64,000 nt of DNA, taken from NCBI RefSeq assembly GCF_963576545.1, contig NC_083646.1:23415989-23479988 (forward strand), in the 5' to 3' direction. How positions within the stretch are numbered: the first letter of the stretch is position 1; every line of letters begins with the position of its first letter. The DNA is from Limanda limanda (Eukaryota; Chordata; Actinopteri; Pleuronectiformes; Pleuronectidae). The translations under genes and the position numbers were made by a program. Under the pieces are notes generated by a model. That model saw only the letters and a program-made list of their open reading frames with translations, did no database searches and was not told the origin of the DNA. Of this stretch, positions 1-14,599 are shown one piece after another.

Positions 1-640
1 CATTTGAAAGCAAGATAATAGCTAGCTAGGAAGCTAAGCTAATGCCAGCAAAGTAGTCTGTGCCCTACTCACAAACTGACTTAAGCAGATGAGCTTACAT
101 GAATGTACAAAGTAAACTAAGCATAAAACCTACCGCAGTGGCTTCACATCCACGAACTGTCTCATCAAATAAGATATAAAATCATCCAGGAGACGTCTGT
201 CCTCCTGGGTCAGGTGCTGTCTGTCCCCCAGGGTCAGGTGCTGTCTGTCCTCCTGGGTCAGGTGCTGCTGCTCTTGTCACTGCGGTCAAGCCAGCAGACA
301 CTCGCATCTCTGTGGTCAAATCAGCCAAAACAGAAATTCTACTGCACTCTTATATTGACACTTATATTAAACGCATCCAAACCGCCCAGAAAAGGGGCGG
401 CAACGGAGAACTCGAAGTGAGAGGAAGAACACTTGTGGGCATATGTCCGGTTTTCAAAATAAACTGTTGACATTCAGCCTAAACAAACTGCATAATTGAA
501 AAATAATTTCTTGAATTAAATTCACAAGAAGTATATATCGTCTTACCAGTGTCATTTTTATGAAAAGCATTTTGACAGTATCAATTATGAGAGTTTACAA
601 AATAAGTCAACATTTTTAGCTTCAAGTAGCTAATTTCTGG
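1..640. other. Non-coding, AT-rich flank
   Basis: No coding exon is recognised here. The only structure I see is a short 24-bp tandem repeat near 195-266. Apart from that it is ordinary AT-rich fish intergenic or intronic sequence, possibly the far 3' part of ulk4, whose remaining exons are not visible in the window. Confidence 0.4.
195..266. repeat. 24-bp tandem repeat, three copies
   Basis: Three consecutive copies of a unit containing CTGTCTGTCC and GGGTCAGGTG are seen. The middle copy differs by a few bases (CCCCCAGGG for CTCCTGGG). The short open frame across it is a by-product of the repeat, not a gene. Confidence 0.75.
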
Positions 641-911
641 ATACCTCAAAGTACTAAATAAACACTTTGCTCAATAATTACAGAGAGAAACTGATATCCC
701 TGTGTTCAGGACCTCTCTGACTACCTACATACTGAATATTAAACATTTTACTGTATAGATTAAGAGATTTTTCAAAGTAAAGTCCAACATGTGTACAATC
801 AAATCAGTTAATTTCTGGATATTTCAAAGTACTATAAAAACACTTTGCTCAATAATTTCAGAAAGAGACTGATATGCCTCTGTTCAGGACCTCTCTGACT
901 ACCTACATACT
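641..911. repeat. Diverged interspersed/tandem repeat, left copies
   Basis: Two diverged copies of one unit follow each other. Both carry TTCAAAGTACT-like and AACACTTTGCTC blocks, then TTCAGGACCTCTCTGACTAC and CTACATACT. A third copy lies at 3,174-3,391. The second copy breaks off exactly at CTACATACT (903-911), where the hAT-like element begins. Confidence 0.65.
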
Positions 912-2880
912 CAGTGGTGGGAAGTAACGAAGTAGAAATACTTTGTTACTGTACTTCAGTAGATTTTTCACATATCTGTACTTTACTTGAGTATTTATTT
1001 TCCTGACGACTTTTTACTTTTACTCGCTACATTTGAGCACAAATATCTGTACTTTCTACTTCTTACATTCTCAAAACTGACTTGTTACTTGAGCAGCGGA
1101 GGTTGGCGGAACTTGCACCTTTACGCACGCGCACCTCTCTCTTGCTCTCTCGCTCCTGCAGTCTTTATTATTAGGGCCAGAGCACTGACAGGCACTGACA
1201 GACGTGAGGCCCTATTGAAATTGTAAGGAGTATTATTCAGGCAAATGAATTGGCGTTTTGAGAGGTTTTATTAGGTGATTTTACATGATTTTTTGAAGGT
1301 ATTCCTTTTTCGATTCAAATTTGTTTTCCCTTTCCTGCTTCGTGTCAACATCTGCACATAAATACATAACTCGAAGCAGCAAGTGGTTAACTTGTCTTAA
1401 AGAAAATATTGGAAGTAGTTTGTTTAAACAAAAACTGTTGGCAAATAGACTATCATTGGTTGGCTGTGTCTACTTAGCCTTACACGTCCACGTAAACAAA
1501 ACAAACAGATTTAAAACAAGTCAAGATGGAAAAACAAACAACACAACCAAAAACAAACACTGTGTCGTGGACTACTGTATATTTACGCACACAATTCAGG
1601 TTTTTTTAATGGACCTCGCCAAATGGAACCCTGGGTAATCAGGCCCAGTTTTCCACTCACTATAATGCCAATATAATTTTTGCAAAGTTATTATATATCT
1701 ATATATTGCCAATTCCAATCCTTAGTCGCCCTTTGTGCTGACTCAACACAACTTAGAAGCTGTTGAGTCTTTATATATGTATTGTACAAACTGGCTAATG
1801 TGTACAACTTCAAGCAGGGTTGTGTCTTCACTTTGCCGTCCCTACAGGCAAGATACCCTACAGGTGTATTGTCACCCTGCTGGAAACAACTGCAAACACA
1901 AACGCAGGCCCATTCAGTGAAGGTAGTCTAATGATAAATAAACAGGCTAACATGTAGATGCGTGGACAAGCTGGCGGGCAGATATACAGGCAGTTACACA
2001 ATACAGCTAATAGACACAAAAGGTTAGTGTTGAAGTGCCGTCAAGCAAGACACTGATAATTTATAAACTTCAAAATAAAGTCACCAAAATACTGTAACCA
2101 AATTTGCACCTTAAGATATTCAATTGGATGTATTTTGTAGACATAATTTACCATTAAAAAAACATTGGTCTTCAATTATTTATTTCCTTGTTCAGTCTGA
2201 AATTTGGCAGCAAAACCAGACTGTGTCCAGTGATTTTTTTCTTCTCTGTACTAGCACTGTCCAGGCTGTTAACAAAAGAGAAACTATCTTATTTTGTGTG
2301 CCTAGTTTCCCTTTGCAGAGTTATCATAAAGGGCATTGTGTATCACTCCTGCTACTGATGAAAGGTCCATGTTTAGTGATATTTACAGACTTTATTAGTG
2401 GTTATTCTTTGGTCTATTAGTGTTCTTAGGTAGACTCAAGAGGCACTTGTTTATTCTGTTGTGTTGATTCTTTGTTTTCTCTAGAAGTTCAGATGCACTT
2501 GTCCAATACTATTTTAACCTCAGCATCTCGGGTTCAAAATTTGAAAAATTATACATTATATACATAGTGTTGTTATAATTTTTCAGTCAGTTGAACTAAA
2601 TCCTGAAGAGAACAATTTGGGGTTATTTTTTGTCTGTATAGGCCTACTATAAAAGCACTTAGCATTTTTAATTTTGGTACTTGTACTTTTACTTTTGATA
2701 CTTAAGTAAATTTCAACACCAGATACTTTTGATACTTAAGTACATTTAATATGAGCGACTCTAAGATTTTTACTCAAGTCATTTTCTGACGGGTGACTTT
2801 TACTTTTACCGGAGTCACTTTCAAGTAAGATATCTGTACTTTTACTCAAGTATGGCTTTCAAGTACTTTATACACCACTG
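912..2880. mobile_element. Non-autonomous hAT-like DNA transposon
   Basis: The left end starts CAGTGGTGGGAAGTAACG and the right end finishes in CACCACTG, giving an 8-bp perfect terminal inverted repeat with related AAGTAC/AAGTAA-rich subterminal sequence. This AGTAC-rich end structure is typical of abundant fish hAT-type elements. The interior, about 1.9 kb, has no long open frame resembling a transposase, so the copy would depend on an enzyme supplied elsewhere. The bases immediately outside the two ends do not form a clear 8-bp target duplication; see the finding on the flanking repeat. Confidence 0.65.
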
Positions 2881-3173
2881 AGAGTAACTAAGGATGTCCA
2901 AAAACAGGAACAAAAAGATCTCAAGACAAAAAAGGTTTAACATAGGTATAGTATCTTAAGCAGAGGTTTTCTGATCAACTCACATAACTTAACTCAAGGG
3001 TGTAAATTCCAAGACTCTGCAAACACAAAGACAATCAGGTGACTTATAAAGGCTAACAAATAACGCACAGGTGAACACAATGAAACAATCAAATCAAAAC
3101 ACAGGAAAAAAGGAACACTGAGGACCCCATATGGTCATTAAGGGCACAGCAGTCTAAAAACACTGACAACTTA
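2881..3173. other. Unassigned segment between hAT end and repeat
   Basis: Roughly 290 bp of AC-rich sequence lies between the CACCACTG end and the resumption of the host repeat at CTACATACT (3,174-3,182). It may belong to a second, adjacent insertion. No gene is seen. Confidence 0.35.
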
Positions 3174-3391
3174 CTACATACTGAATAGGAAACATTTTTA
3201 CTTGATAGATTTGGTTATTTTTCAAAGTAAAGTCCAACATTTTCACTGTGGAATTGATCATTTCAGCATTTTCACTGTAGAAAATAGATCATTTCAGGAT
3301 ACTTCAAAGTACTGTAAAAACACTTTGCTCGATAAGTTCAGAGAGAGACTGATATGCCTGTGTTCAGGACATCTCTGGCTACCTACATACC
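3174..3391. repeat. Third copy of the 641-911 repeat
   Basis: It begins CTACATACTGAATAGG and contains TTTTTCAAAGTAAAGTCCAA, then AACACTTTGCTC and TGTTCAGGACATCTCTG, matching the two copies at 641-911 in the same orientation and order. Confidence 0.6.
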
Positions 3392-3566
3392 GATTTGTAT
3401 TAATTTTGGTCACCCCTCACCATTATATTTCTGAAATATTATTCTTTTATTATAAGAGCTTTTGTAGTTGGGAAGCTCTTGAACAGTAATTTTATTTGAC
3501 TGCTTTTGTATATTCTTATACAGTATGTATTTTATTTATCTTTCGTACACTTCATTGGAGTCACAC

Positions 3567-4223
3567 ATGTCAGACACCTCATCTGTGTCGGATGCTTCAA
3601 CCTCAGCGGTGTCAGATTCATCAGATACAACAATAATTCCTGAGTTTGACAGTGGAGTAAAAAGAAGCCACGGTGATCGGGAATCAGCCAGAGGTACACA
3701 GACCTACATTTTTGTAATGAATCAAACGTGTTATCAAAGCCTAACATGATGACCTCCTTTGTGATTCTTCTATATCTTATAGATGGTCAGATATGTTCTC
3801 CAGTCCAAGCCAGGGGGAGAACAAGTAATGTTGTAAGCTATCTGATGGTAGGCATTATTATTATTTTTTTTTTAATGCAATTGTTATAACACTGACACCA
3901 CTTTTTTTTTAATGCTTTCTCATTGCTATATATCTCTATGTTTTTGCAGATTGGAACCAATGTTGAGACCTTCCTTGCACATTTGGAACCAGGACAGCCC
4001 TTCCTGCTGTGTGTTTGTGAACAGAAAAATAACATCCAACGGTTCTATGTCATCGTTGACCAGAAGGCCATCCTTCTGCAAGGCCCAGACATCCCTGGCT
4101 GCCTTCGATGAACTCTTCAAAGCACACTTCATCTTCAGTTTTAACTACCATCAATCCCTCAACAGCTTCTACACGTTCATCCAAACCATGGTGTTCAACA
4201 TAGATGTGCATTTTAGACTTTAA
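3567..4223 (+). pseudogene. Frameshifted C-terminal fragment of a multicopy fish protein family
   Basis: Three exons join in phase: 3,567-3,693 (acidic/Ser-rich, starting MSDTSSVSDAS), 3,783-3,847 and 3,950 onward. The last exon reads IGTNVETFLAHLEPGQPFLL and then NIQRFYVIVDQKAILLQ, a pattern I associate with large fish-specific families often annotated SAMD3-like or uncharacterised. At 4,096-4,098 the frame breaks: CCTGGCTGCC ends the first frame at TGA, while the next frame continues with AAFDELFKAHFIFSFNY and FYTFIQTMVFNIDV to a TAA at 4,221-4,223. One extra G explains this. The family name is recalled by pattern only; the frameshift is seen directly. A functional 3-exon gene with a short C-terminus is a less likely alternative. 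Confidence 0.5.
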
Positions 4224-5029
4224 CAACCTTAATTCAAACTTTTAATGTCAACTTTATTCTAAGAGTAATTTATCTACAATACATTTCAGTTTGATTAGTG
4301 GAGTAACTATTGTACAATCAAAATTTAAGGTAACGAGTTCAATTAATTTCAATTAGATGTGTAATTAATTACAAATGCAAATTTAACATTTTAAACTGTT
4401 TATTGAGTTCCAACCTTTCCAACAAGGCCAAGTAAATTGGAACTGCTGAGATCCAGAACTGTCCCAGTCTTACCACATAACCTGTTTATATACTATCACG
4501 CATCACAAATTGTGGTGATGTATTCACATAGCATGTACACCGTCACTTTAGCTGTCGAATTGACGAATCTGTCAGATAATAACACACAAAGCATCTTAAA
4601 TTCAGAACTATCAGTAAAACTAAATATTAGAAAATGTAAATTGTTACACAACCTTATCCTTACATGTCATTCTCAACATATCATGGTACAATTGACCAAC
4701 TGATGGGCAGGTGGGGAGAAAATAAAGAAACAGAGAAAAAAAGTTAGAGAGATATGGTTTGTGACAATCCCAGTGAAAGTTAAATATCTTCTGTGATTTA
4801 AAACTGTCCCAGATTCAACATCACCAGCTTCACAACATGTGTATGTACTGCAGGATGCTAAACGTGCACATTAAACACTGGGCAAGACGCTACCCTTCAA
4901 GTCCTATTCCACTGCTACACTTCAGCTTTTTGTCCAGGCTGGTGGTTGCCAACAACCAAGATGTTTGTCAACAATCAAGCATTAAAATATTGACAGTTAC
5001 AGCCTGAGATTGCAGAAGTGGAAATTAAT
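4224..5029. other. Spacer between two tail-to-tail remnants
   Basis: AT-rich sequence. No exon, RNA gene or repeat array could be supported. Confidence 0.4.
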
Positions 5030-5329
5030 TTACTGAAGCAGTTTATTTATAAAGGACCTGACCTTTGCAGAGAGATAATTTCCAAGTTCCAGGAAAATCT
5101 TTTGAATGCTGTCAAAAGTGTGCCTCACTTCTTTTGGGTACTGAAGGTTTAGAGAGTAGATTAGCCCAAAGAGGTAAGCAAAGGCGGTTTGTAGGTCAGG
5201 AAGATCCTGAAGAACGATGTTTTCCTCGATAATAGCAGCGACGTTCATGACGGTGTCATCGACCTCCTCCAACACAGTGAGGACACCCGCAACGAGGCCC
5301 TTTGTTTGCTCCTCATCTGGGTCAGTTGC
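5030..5329 (-). pseudogene. Terminal exon remnant of a SAMD3-like fish family
   Basis: On the minus strand an acceptor-like sequence (…AATGCAAG) at 5,330-5,331 is followed by a 99-codon open frame beginning ATDPDEEQTKGLVAGVLTV. It continues with ENIVLQDLPDLQTAFAYLFG and YPKEVRHTFDSIQKIFLELG and ends in TAA at 5,030-5,032. The pattern of a DPDEE start, a VLQDLPDLxTAxAYLFGLIY core and a YPKExRxTFDxIQ helix matches the last exon of multicopy fish proteins. I could not find its upstream exons with confidence, so I treat it as an orphan or retro/transposon-borne remnant lying inside or beyond ulk4. It points toward the 3,567-4,223 remnant (tail to tail). An intact gene with distant exons cannot be ruled out. 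Confidence 0.45.
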
Positions 5330-6236
5330 CTTGCATTAACAGACAGGAAATGACACAAACAAACTGAAAAATTATTTGTGATTGAATTACTTTGGATGAT
5401 AATAAGTCATTACTTAAAAGAATAAAACAAATGTTTAACTTAGAATAAATTGATATTCTATACATATTGACATTTTATTATATTTTATCTCACAACCAAA
5501 AATTATACACACCCCCATATACAGTATAAGCTCTGAAAATCATTGCTCTAGAAAGTACAGGGGAATGGATAGTCAAGGTTGAAGTCAAACTTAAGAACAG
5601 GATTATAAAAATTGTGTAAATATATAATTTGTACAAATAACTACTCACAAGACAAGTCCTGAACAGCTTCTCTGGACTTGTCTGTGTGTCATCAAGTCAG
5701 ATAGTCAGACATTACACCATTATGTAACTAACACGACAAAAGCTAGGAGCAAGCATTAAAACGTGTTCAGTTATGTTATAGGGTTCAAAAAAATTATGTT
5801 AAAGCTGCATTCACTCAACAAACAAACAATTAATATATTATGGCCTAGTAAAGTTGCTTATTCTCTCATTCACAAAATACCTGCTGAATGCAAGTGAAAT
5901 GTACAAATTTTAAGTCAGCTTGGTTATTTATGCCCAGTGCCAGCCAAATAATATAAAAATGATAAAAAGTAAAGAACTACTGTAAATATGCTCTAATTTT
6001 ATACGATTTATTCCCTGCGTCATCTCATCATGTGTAAGACAGAGAAAGTTTGTCTGAGTGTGTTAATAGGGAGTCAATCACTATTCCTAATCTGACCATT
6101 TGCACTGTGCTTATCTCTGTATATAAACATACTTACATTTTCACATTAGGAAAACTATTTGTTGATTTTGAATGTGAATAAATGTGGCGACGCCGGCAAA
6201 CTAGTTCTGGCAGGCAACTTGAGCTGCGTTGCGCCA

Positions 6237-6264
6237 ATCATGTGACATACATCATGTGACATAC
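6237..6264. repeat. Perfect 14-bp direct duplication
   Basis: ATCATGTGACATAC occurs twice in immediate succession. Confidence 0.85.
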
Positions 6265-6321
6265 CTCACTCTCCACAACCATCTATATTACACACCCACC
6301 TCATCAGGGGGTCTATTAAAC

Positions 6322-6408
6322 CCATCTCTGGCTTCGTGGAGCCCCACCTTAGTTGCAGTGTGGCACTAGACCATGCCACGGGGCTCCCCCACTCACAGCC
6401 AGAGACGG
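6322..6408. repeat. Long imperfect hairpin
   Basis: CCATCTCTGGCT (6,322-6,333) pairs with AGCCAGAGACGG (6,397-6,408) at 11 of 12 positions. Inside it GTGGAGCCCC (6,336-6,345) pairs with GGGGCTCC…CAC (6,380-6,392) with a small C bulge. The tip GTGGCA (6,360-6,365) pairs perfectly with TGCCAC (6,374-6,379) around an 8-base loop. There is a one-sided internal loop of about 14 bases on the left arm. It could be the core of a foldback element or a structured RNA; the sequence alone does not decide. Confidence 0.6.
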
Positions 6409-7264
6409 TATTGTGACTTTTCAGCATGTTTTATTCACACCACACACATGTGATCAAACATAACTTAAGTGAGGATCAATTGGCTAACAGCTCTAACCTG
6501 TGCTGATTGATCCTCTGGTACAGGTGAAGGTGCTCTCCTCGCCCGCTCACCTCCACAGAAGCAAATCAACTGTAGTTTGTATGTTCAAGTACAACTCATA
6601 ATAAAATTACTAACCCTGACAAAACAGAAGTAAGTTTATAAGCATTTTGGACCACTTGTAAACGATCCAAGAAAGTTTTGAACTGACCCTGTGACCTAGG
6701 AAACACTCTAGTAAACCAGGTCGACAGACAGGAAACTCAGGGTTGTCCTCATCCACACCTCTCTTCGGCCTGAGCTCGGATATAGTATCTAGAATAGGCA
6801 GCAAACAATATCCAGAGTCAGATTTTCTTGTGTACACTATCGTATGACACATGGCAAGTGAAAGCCATACAGGAGAAATGAGCGCACATTTTAATCAGAA
6901 ACTCAATTTGCACAACAGAAACTATTGTAAAAATTAAAAAGTGCAAATGTTTGCAAAAGCGAGGGAAACAATAGGACAGAACAAAATTATCTGGTCTATA
7001 AAACCTGATAACTATAGTCATGTTCATACAGACAGTTCAAACAGAGCAGGTGGCAAAGAAACGAAAACTTTACTAAATATCCTTTCTTAATATAAATTTG
7101 CTGATCCTGCCTGGGCATAGAGTTACACATTCTCAATGCTTCCGTTGTAAAACAGTCTTGCTAAGGGGTATGAAAGTGGTTGCTTCCATAAATAATGGCC
7201 AATCAACCCTTTTAACACATGTAAATAATGTCCAACAAAACACAGACATCAGCAGATGATTTAC

Positions 7265-10577
<3,313 letters not shown>

Positions 10578-10729
10578 TCAATGAGGACGGAAATTAGAGA
10601 AATATCACACATCATCATGCTTTGGTCCTTTATATATTAGCTGTTATATAAATGTTATTGCAAATACTGTAATACACATATGCTTATGAAAGTATGTGAA
10701 ACCTATTTAAGCTGTTGAAATGTGCTGTA

Positions 10730-11345
10730 AAAAAAAGGTTTACCGTGTGAGGAATGAACAGTAAATGTAAGACCAAGATTTCCCCAAAGGAAATTAATTG
10801 ATATTGACCACATCACTTATCAGTCACAAATTTATTTTACCAAGGCCAAAAACAAGCATACTCTATATTTTTCCTAAGATTTCTATGGTACTATTTTCCA
10901 TGTGAAACAGTTGGTAACTATTTAAAATATGCCATATATAAAAGTTTACTTTATCGAGAAATAACATTTAGCATAAGATATTATAATTTATATTTCCTCC
11001 TGTGATATTGACCAACATCCTTTTTCATTCACTAAGGCATTTTTATCAAGGCTAAAAACGAATAAATACATAACATATAGCTTATGTTTAAATATCTATA
11101 GTTGTTTGCCATATAAAAAGTTTACTATATGAGGAAGTTATATCTAGTTATTATTATCATATTTCCCCACAGGAGGAAATTATTTGATATTGACCAACAT
11201 CACTTTTCATTCACAAATTCCTTTCACAAATGACACAAAGAAAAATACATATATGAAAAGACTTGACACTGTTTTGAATGTGCAGTGTTAGAAGGTTTAT
11301 CATATGAGCAATTACCGAATTAAGACTTACATTTCCCCACAGCTA
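10730..11345. repeat. Approximately 180-205 bp tandem repeat, four diverged copies
   Basis: The block AAGGTTTACCGTGTGAGGAA recurs in diverged form near 10,737, 10,942, 11,117 and 11,294. GATATTGACCA recurs near 10,800, 11,004 and 11,185. TTTCCCCACAG or a variant recurs in each copy. The array lies in the 5' flank of ulk4. Confidence 0.7.
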
Positions 11346-11707
11346 CAGTACAAAATGGCTGCCAAGATGGAACGAATATCTACCTAGCCTCTGAAGTTAT
11401 TTCCATGATTCAGGGCTCGTCCCCTATTGATGAGGTTTACTACAATATAGGCTGGGCTGTAAATACTGCATAGTTATTCAGTCTTTTTATTCAGTCTTTT
11501 AGTCAGCATTTTAGTGAGCAAAATAGCGAAGTCCATGAAGCTAGCATATAGCAAAGAGTGGAAAGACTCCAGAATCTGCAGCTGTTACCACTTTGGGGAA
11601 CCCTGATGTGGCTTAATACAAGTGACCACAAGTAAATTAATGTTTTTACAAAATGATCACACGTTTATGACTATAAACCTTAAAGGGTTGACATTTTTTT
11701 CTTTTAG

Positions 11708-12091
11708 GAAGGAGATGCACCTGACAATTCTGACACCGATCAGTCCTCATCCACTGAAAATGACAAAGAGACTGTTGTTGAAGAGATGAAGCAGCATATT
11801 CATGGTCAAGACTCTGTTTCAGATGGAGCAGACAATACCTTAAACACTCCGTTATGTTGTTGAAGATGCCAATCAGACACATCCACACCATGAAGAGGAC
11901 CTATCTGATGATGATGCGATCCAGACTATACCCCATCCTGTGATTAGTCCTTTGAAGGTGTGATCATAGACCATCCAGAACTCAAGGAGATCAAAGATCA
12001 ATTCATGTGTCTACATCAGTCAAGAGCCCAGCAAAGAACAGCTGGAGGGAGAAGTGAGGAGATGCACATGCCTACTGAGCACTATGTTTAG
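11708..12091 (+). pseudogene. Decayed acidic coding remnant, family unknown
   Basis: After an acceptor-like TTCTTTTAG the plus strand reads EGDAPDNSDTDQSSSTENDK and ETVVEEMKQHIHGQDSVS, to a TGA at about 11,861. The next frame carries on from about 11,848 with VVEDANQTHPHHEEDLSDDD and AIQTIPHPVISPLKV. A third frame gives IIDHPELKEIKDQFMCLHQS and ends about 12,091. The composition stays protein-like (acidic, then amphipathic) while switching frame twice, so this looks like a broken gene or transposon ORF. I do not recognise the family. Confidence 0.45.
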
Positions 12092-13210
12092 TTAGTTTAT
12101 ACTTTATTGGTGACAGAGTTGAAGATTTAAAATTGTCACAAAGGCATGTTCAAATATTCATTTAAAAAGTCATTTATTCCTCTTTTTTTTTTACATAATT
12201 GACAGAGATTGTTATTAGTATGTCAATAGTAACCTATTTTCATAACCTTTTTGAGTGGAATTATTATTAAATATCATATATTCAATATTTGGTAATTTTT
12301 TTTGTGTTTTCTGAAAAACCTGAAAAAAATACTTGGGCCATTAGTTTAAGGGGGTGACGTTACATTAAAAAATGTATGTTGAGGTTGAACATGTACTTAC
12401 AAGCGATGAATTAATTCGTTGACGTTAACTTGAACAGTCAAGGTAAATACTTGCTCTGTTAATTTGCTGTGGTTGGAGACATTACGACAAGACCGGAAAG
12501 GAGACAGCAGTTAAAACTTGAAAAGTACAGTGTTAGCAATAAAAGTGAATATAACTTCACCCGCATCCCGCTGAAAACTTTCAATTCTTACTTTATTTGC
12601 TCTTTTTCCAACTCTTAACTGTTAAATTACCTTCCCGCAGAGAGAAAAAATATTTAAAAAAATATTTTTTTTCTCTATTCACGTTGATGTATAGAGAAAG
12701 GGTGTTTTAGCTTTAAGTAGCCCACCTCTAAATGGATCATTCCTGCGATGCAAGGAGACATGGTAGTACACAATTGTACATGTGTAAAACAGTCTTCAGG
12801 GCACACAGCAGTGATCTCCACTAAAATGACTGCAGAGGAAAGTCATGTTTTTCACTATAACTGGAAATCGTGATGAAAATAAAATGTTACAGTTTCAAGG
12901 CTCTTTGATTTCCGGGACAATTTGTCTCAAAGTATCTTATATTGCTCACAGTTTAACCTAAAATCTATGATGGGCAAAGAATAATATCAGTATAGATAAA
13001 TAAATGAATAAATAGATACAAAATAATACATACATAAGTAAATAAATGTAGAAAAAGTAAATGAAAAAAGATACTGTTGGCAATGAAAAAGTCCATTCTG
13101 TGTTTCTACATTTATTCATTTATTTATTCTTGCGTGTGTTTTGTCCTTCATAAAATGCAAACCCCATCCACACATCCACGCACGCACGCACGCACGCACG
13201 CATACACGCA
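12092..13210. other. Intergenic DNA between ulk4 and trak1
   Basis: AT-rich, with a short perfect-looking inverted repeat of A/T runs near 12,640-12,676 (AGAGAAAAAATATTT … AAATATTTTTTTTCTCT) and short AAATAAAT tracts near 12,990-13,060. No gene is seen. Confidence 0.45.
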
Positions 13211-13338
<128 letters not shown>

Positions 13339-13929
13339 AAAGCCCCACGGTAGAATGACGTCATTCATTGAATGGGACCGGTAGTGGAACACAAGCCCCC
13401 CGTGACCCTCCAGTGTGGATGTGATGCAGCGTCTGTAATAGCTCTCATATCAGACTCCTCGTGTCCGTGTTCATTACAGTGAATCATTTTATATAATCAA
13501 GCAACCAAAGCAGCCACCAAATGTTTCCTCGACATCCTTTAAGTCCTCTTTCTGCCCAAAGCCATTCATCAGTAAATGTTTACCATGAGCACTTAGAGAA
13601 GCTGTTAATCAAGATAAACCTGTACCATGACGTTTTTATAATCATAGCGAAATGCCTGCTCAGCATAGTGACGAAATATATTAAACTAAAAAGCAAAAAA
13701 TAAATTAAAACTGGTTGCAAAATTCTACAAGACAGTCGTTCGTGTCCTAAGTATTGGTTTGTGCATGAAGATGTAAAAAAATCAGTGAACAACGATGAAT
13801 AGTGCAAATGCATTCAATGCAAAGTTAAAAACTTCAGAACCTGTAAAGTTCTGTGTAAATCTAAGACTACCGTTTCCTCTGAAAGTATTTCAATCTACAA
13901 AATAAAAGCAAGCGATAACGTCAAATTCA
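13339..13929. other. Non-coding intergenic sequence
   Basis: No exon, repeat array or RNA gene could be supported. Confidence 0.4.
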
Positions 13930-14530
13930 AAAGTTTACTGAATCTATAGAGCTGACTGAATCTATAGAGCTGACTAAATCTATAGAGTTGACTGAATCTA
14001 TAGAATTTACTGACTCTATGGAGCTGACTGAATATATAGAGTTTATTGAATCTTTAGAGAAGACTGATTCTATAAAGCTTTCTTGAATCTACAGAGTTTA
14101 CTGGATCTATATCGTTTACTGAATCTATGGAGTTTACTGAATCTATAGAGTTTACTGAATCTATATATAGTTTACTCTATCTATAGAGCTGACTGAATCT
14201 ATAGAGCTGACTGAATCTATAGAGTTTACTGAATCTATATAGCTGACAGAATCTATTTATAGTTTACTGAATCTATAGAGCTGACTGATTATATAGAGTT
14301 TACTGAATCTATGGAGTTTACTGAATCTATTGAATTTACTGAATCTATAGAGCTGACCAAATCTATTTATAGTTTACTGAATCTATAGAGTTTACTGAAT
14401 CTATGGAGTTTACTGAATCTATTGAATTTACTGAATCTATAGAGTTAACTGAATCTATGGAGTTTACTGAATATATAGAGTTTACTGAATCTATTGAATT
14501 TACTGAATCTATAGAGCTGACTGAATCTGA
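13930..14530. repeat. 18-bp minisatellite, about 33 copies
   Basis: Imperfect head-to-tail units of the form GAATCTATAGAGTTTACT / GAATCTATAGAGCTGACT run for about 600 bp. In one plus frame the unit reads Glu-Ser-Ile-Glu-Phe/Leu-Thr, and the frame is open over the final third (from 14,403). Irregular copies with TATATATAG or TATTTATAG break the frame earlier. It ends about 200 bp before the trak1 CpG block. Confidence 0.9.
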
Positions 14531-14599
14531 CACTGAGTCCACATGTCTTACTTTGATTATTGATTATTCTGGGTATGAATTTTTTCAGGTTGAGATAAT

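Larger units (their letters stand above)
5330..7264. other. Non-coding stretch downstream of the visible ulk4 exons
   Basis: No ulk4 exon of the post-kinase region is recognisable. A minus-strand open frame at 6,610-6,852 (contains RPKRGVDEDNPEFP) resembles nothing I can name. The stretch includes the strong hairpin at 6,322-6,408 and a 14-bp direct duplication at 6,237-6,264. Confidence 0.4.

Noticed and set aside
1321..1638. Open frame in the hAT-like element as a transposase
   Set aside because: Only about 105 codons, with no hAT dimerisation-domain or zinc-finger pattern.
6610..6852. Minus-strand frame as a further ulk4 exon
   Set aside because: It does not resemble the ULK4 region expected after the kinase domain and has no clear flanking splice sites in phase.
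11352..11385. ATGGCTGCCAAGATGG as a gene start
   Set aside because: The frame closes after 10 codons (TAG) and no donor in phase follows.
13930..14530. Regular short repeats as a CRISPR array
   Set aside because: Units are contiguous with no unique spacers, and the genome is eukaryotic.
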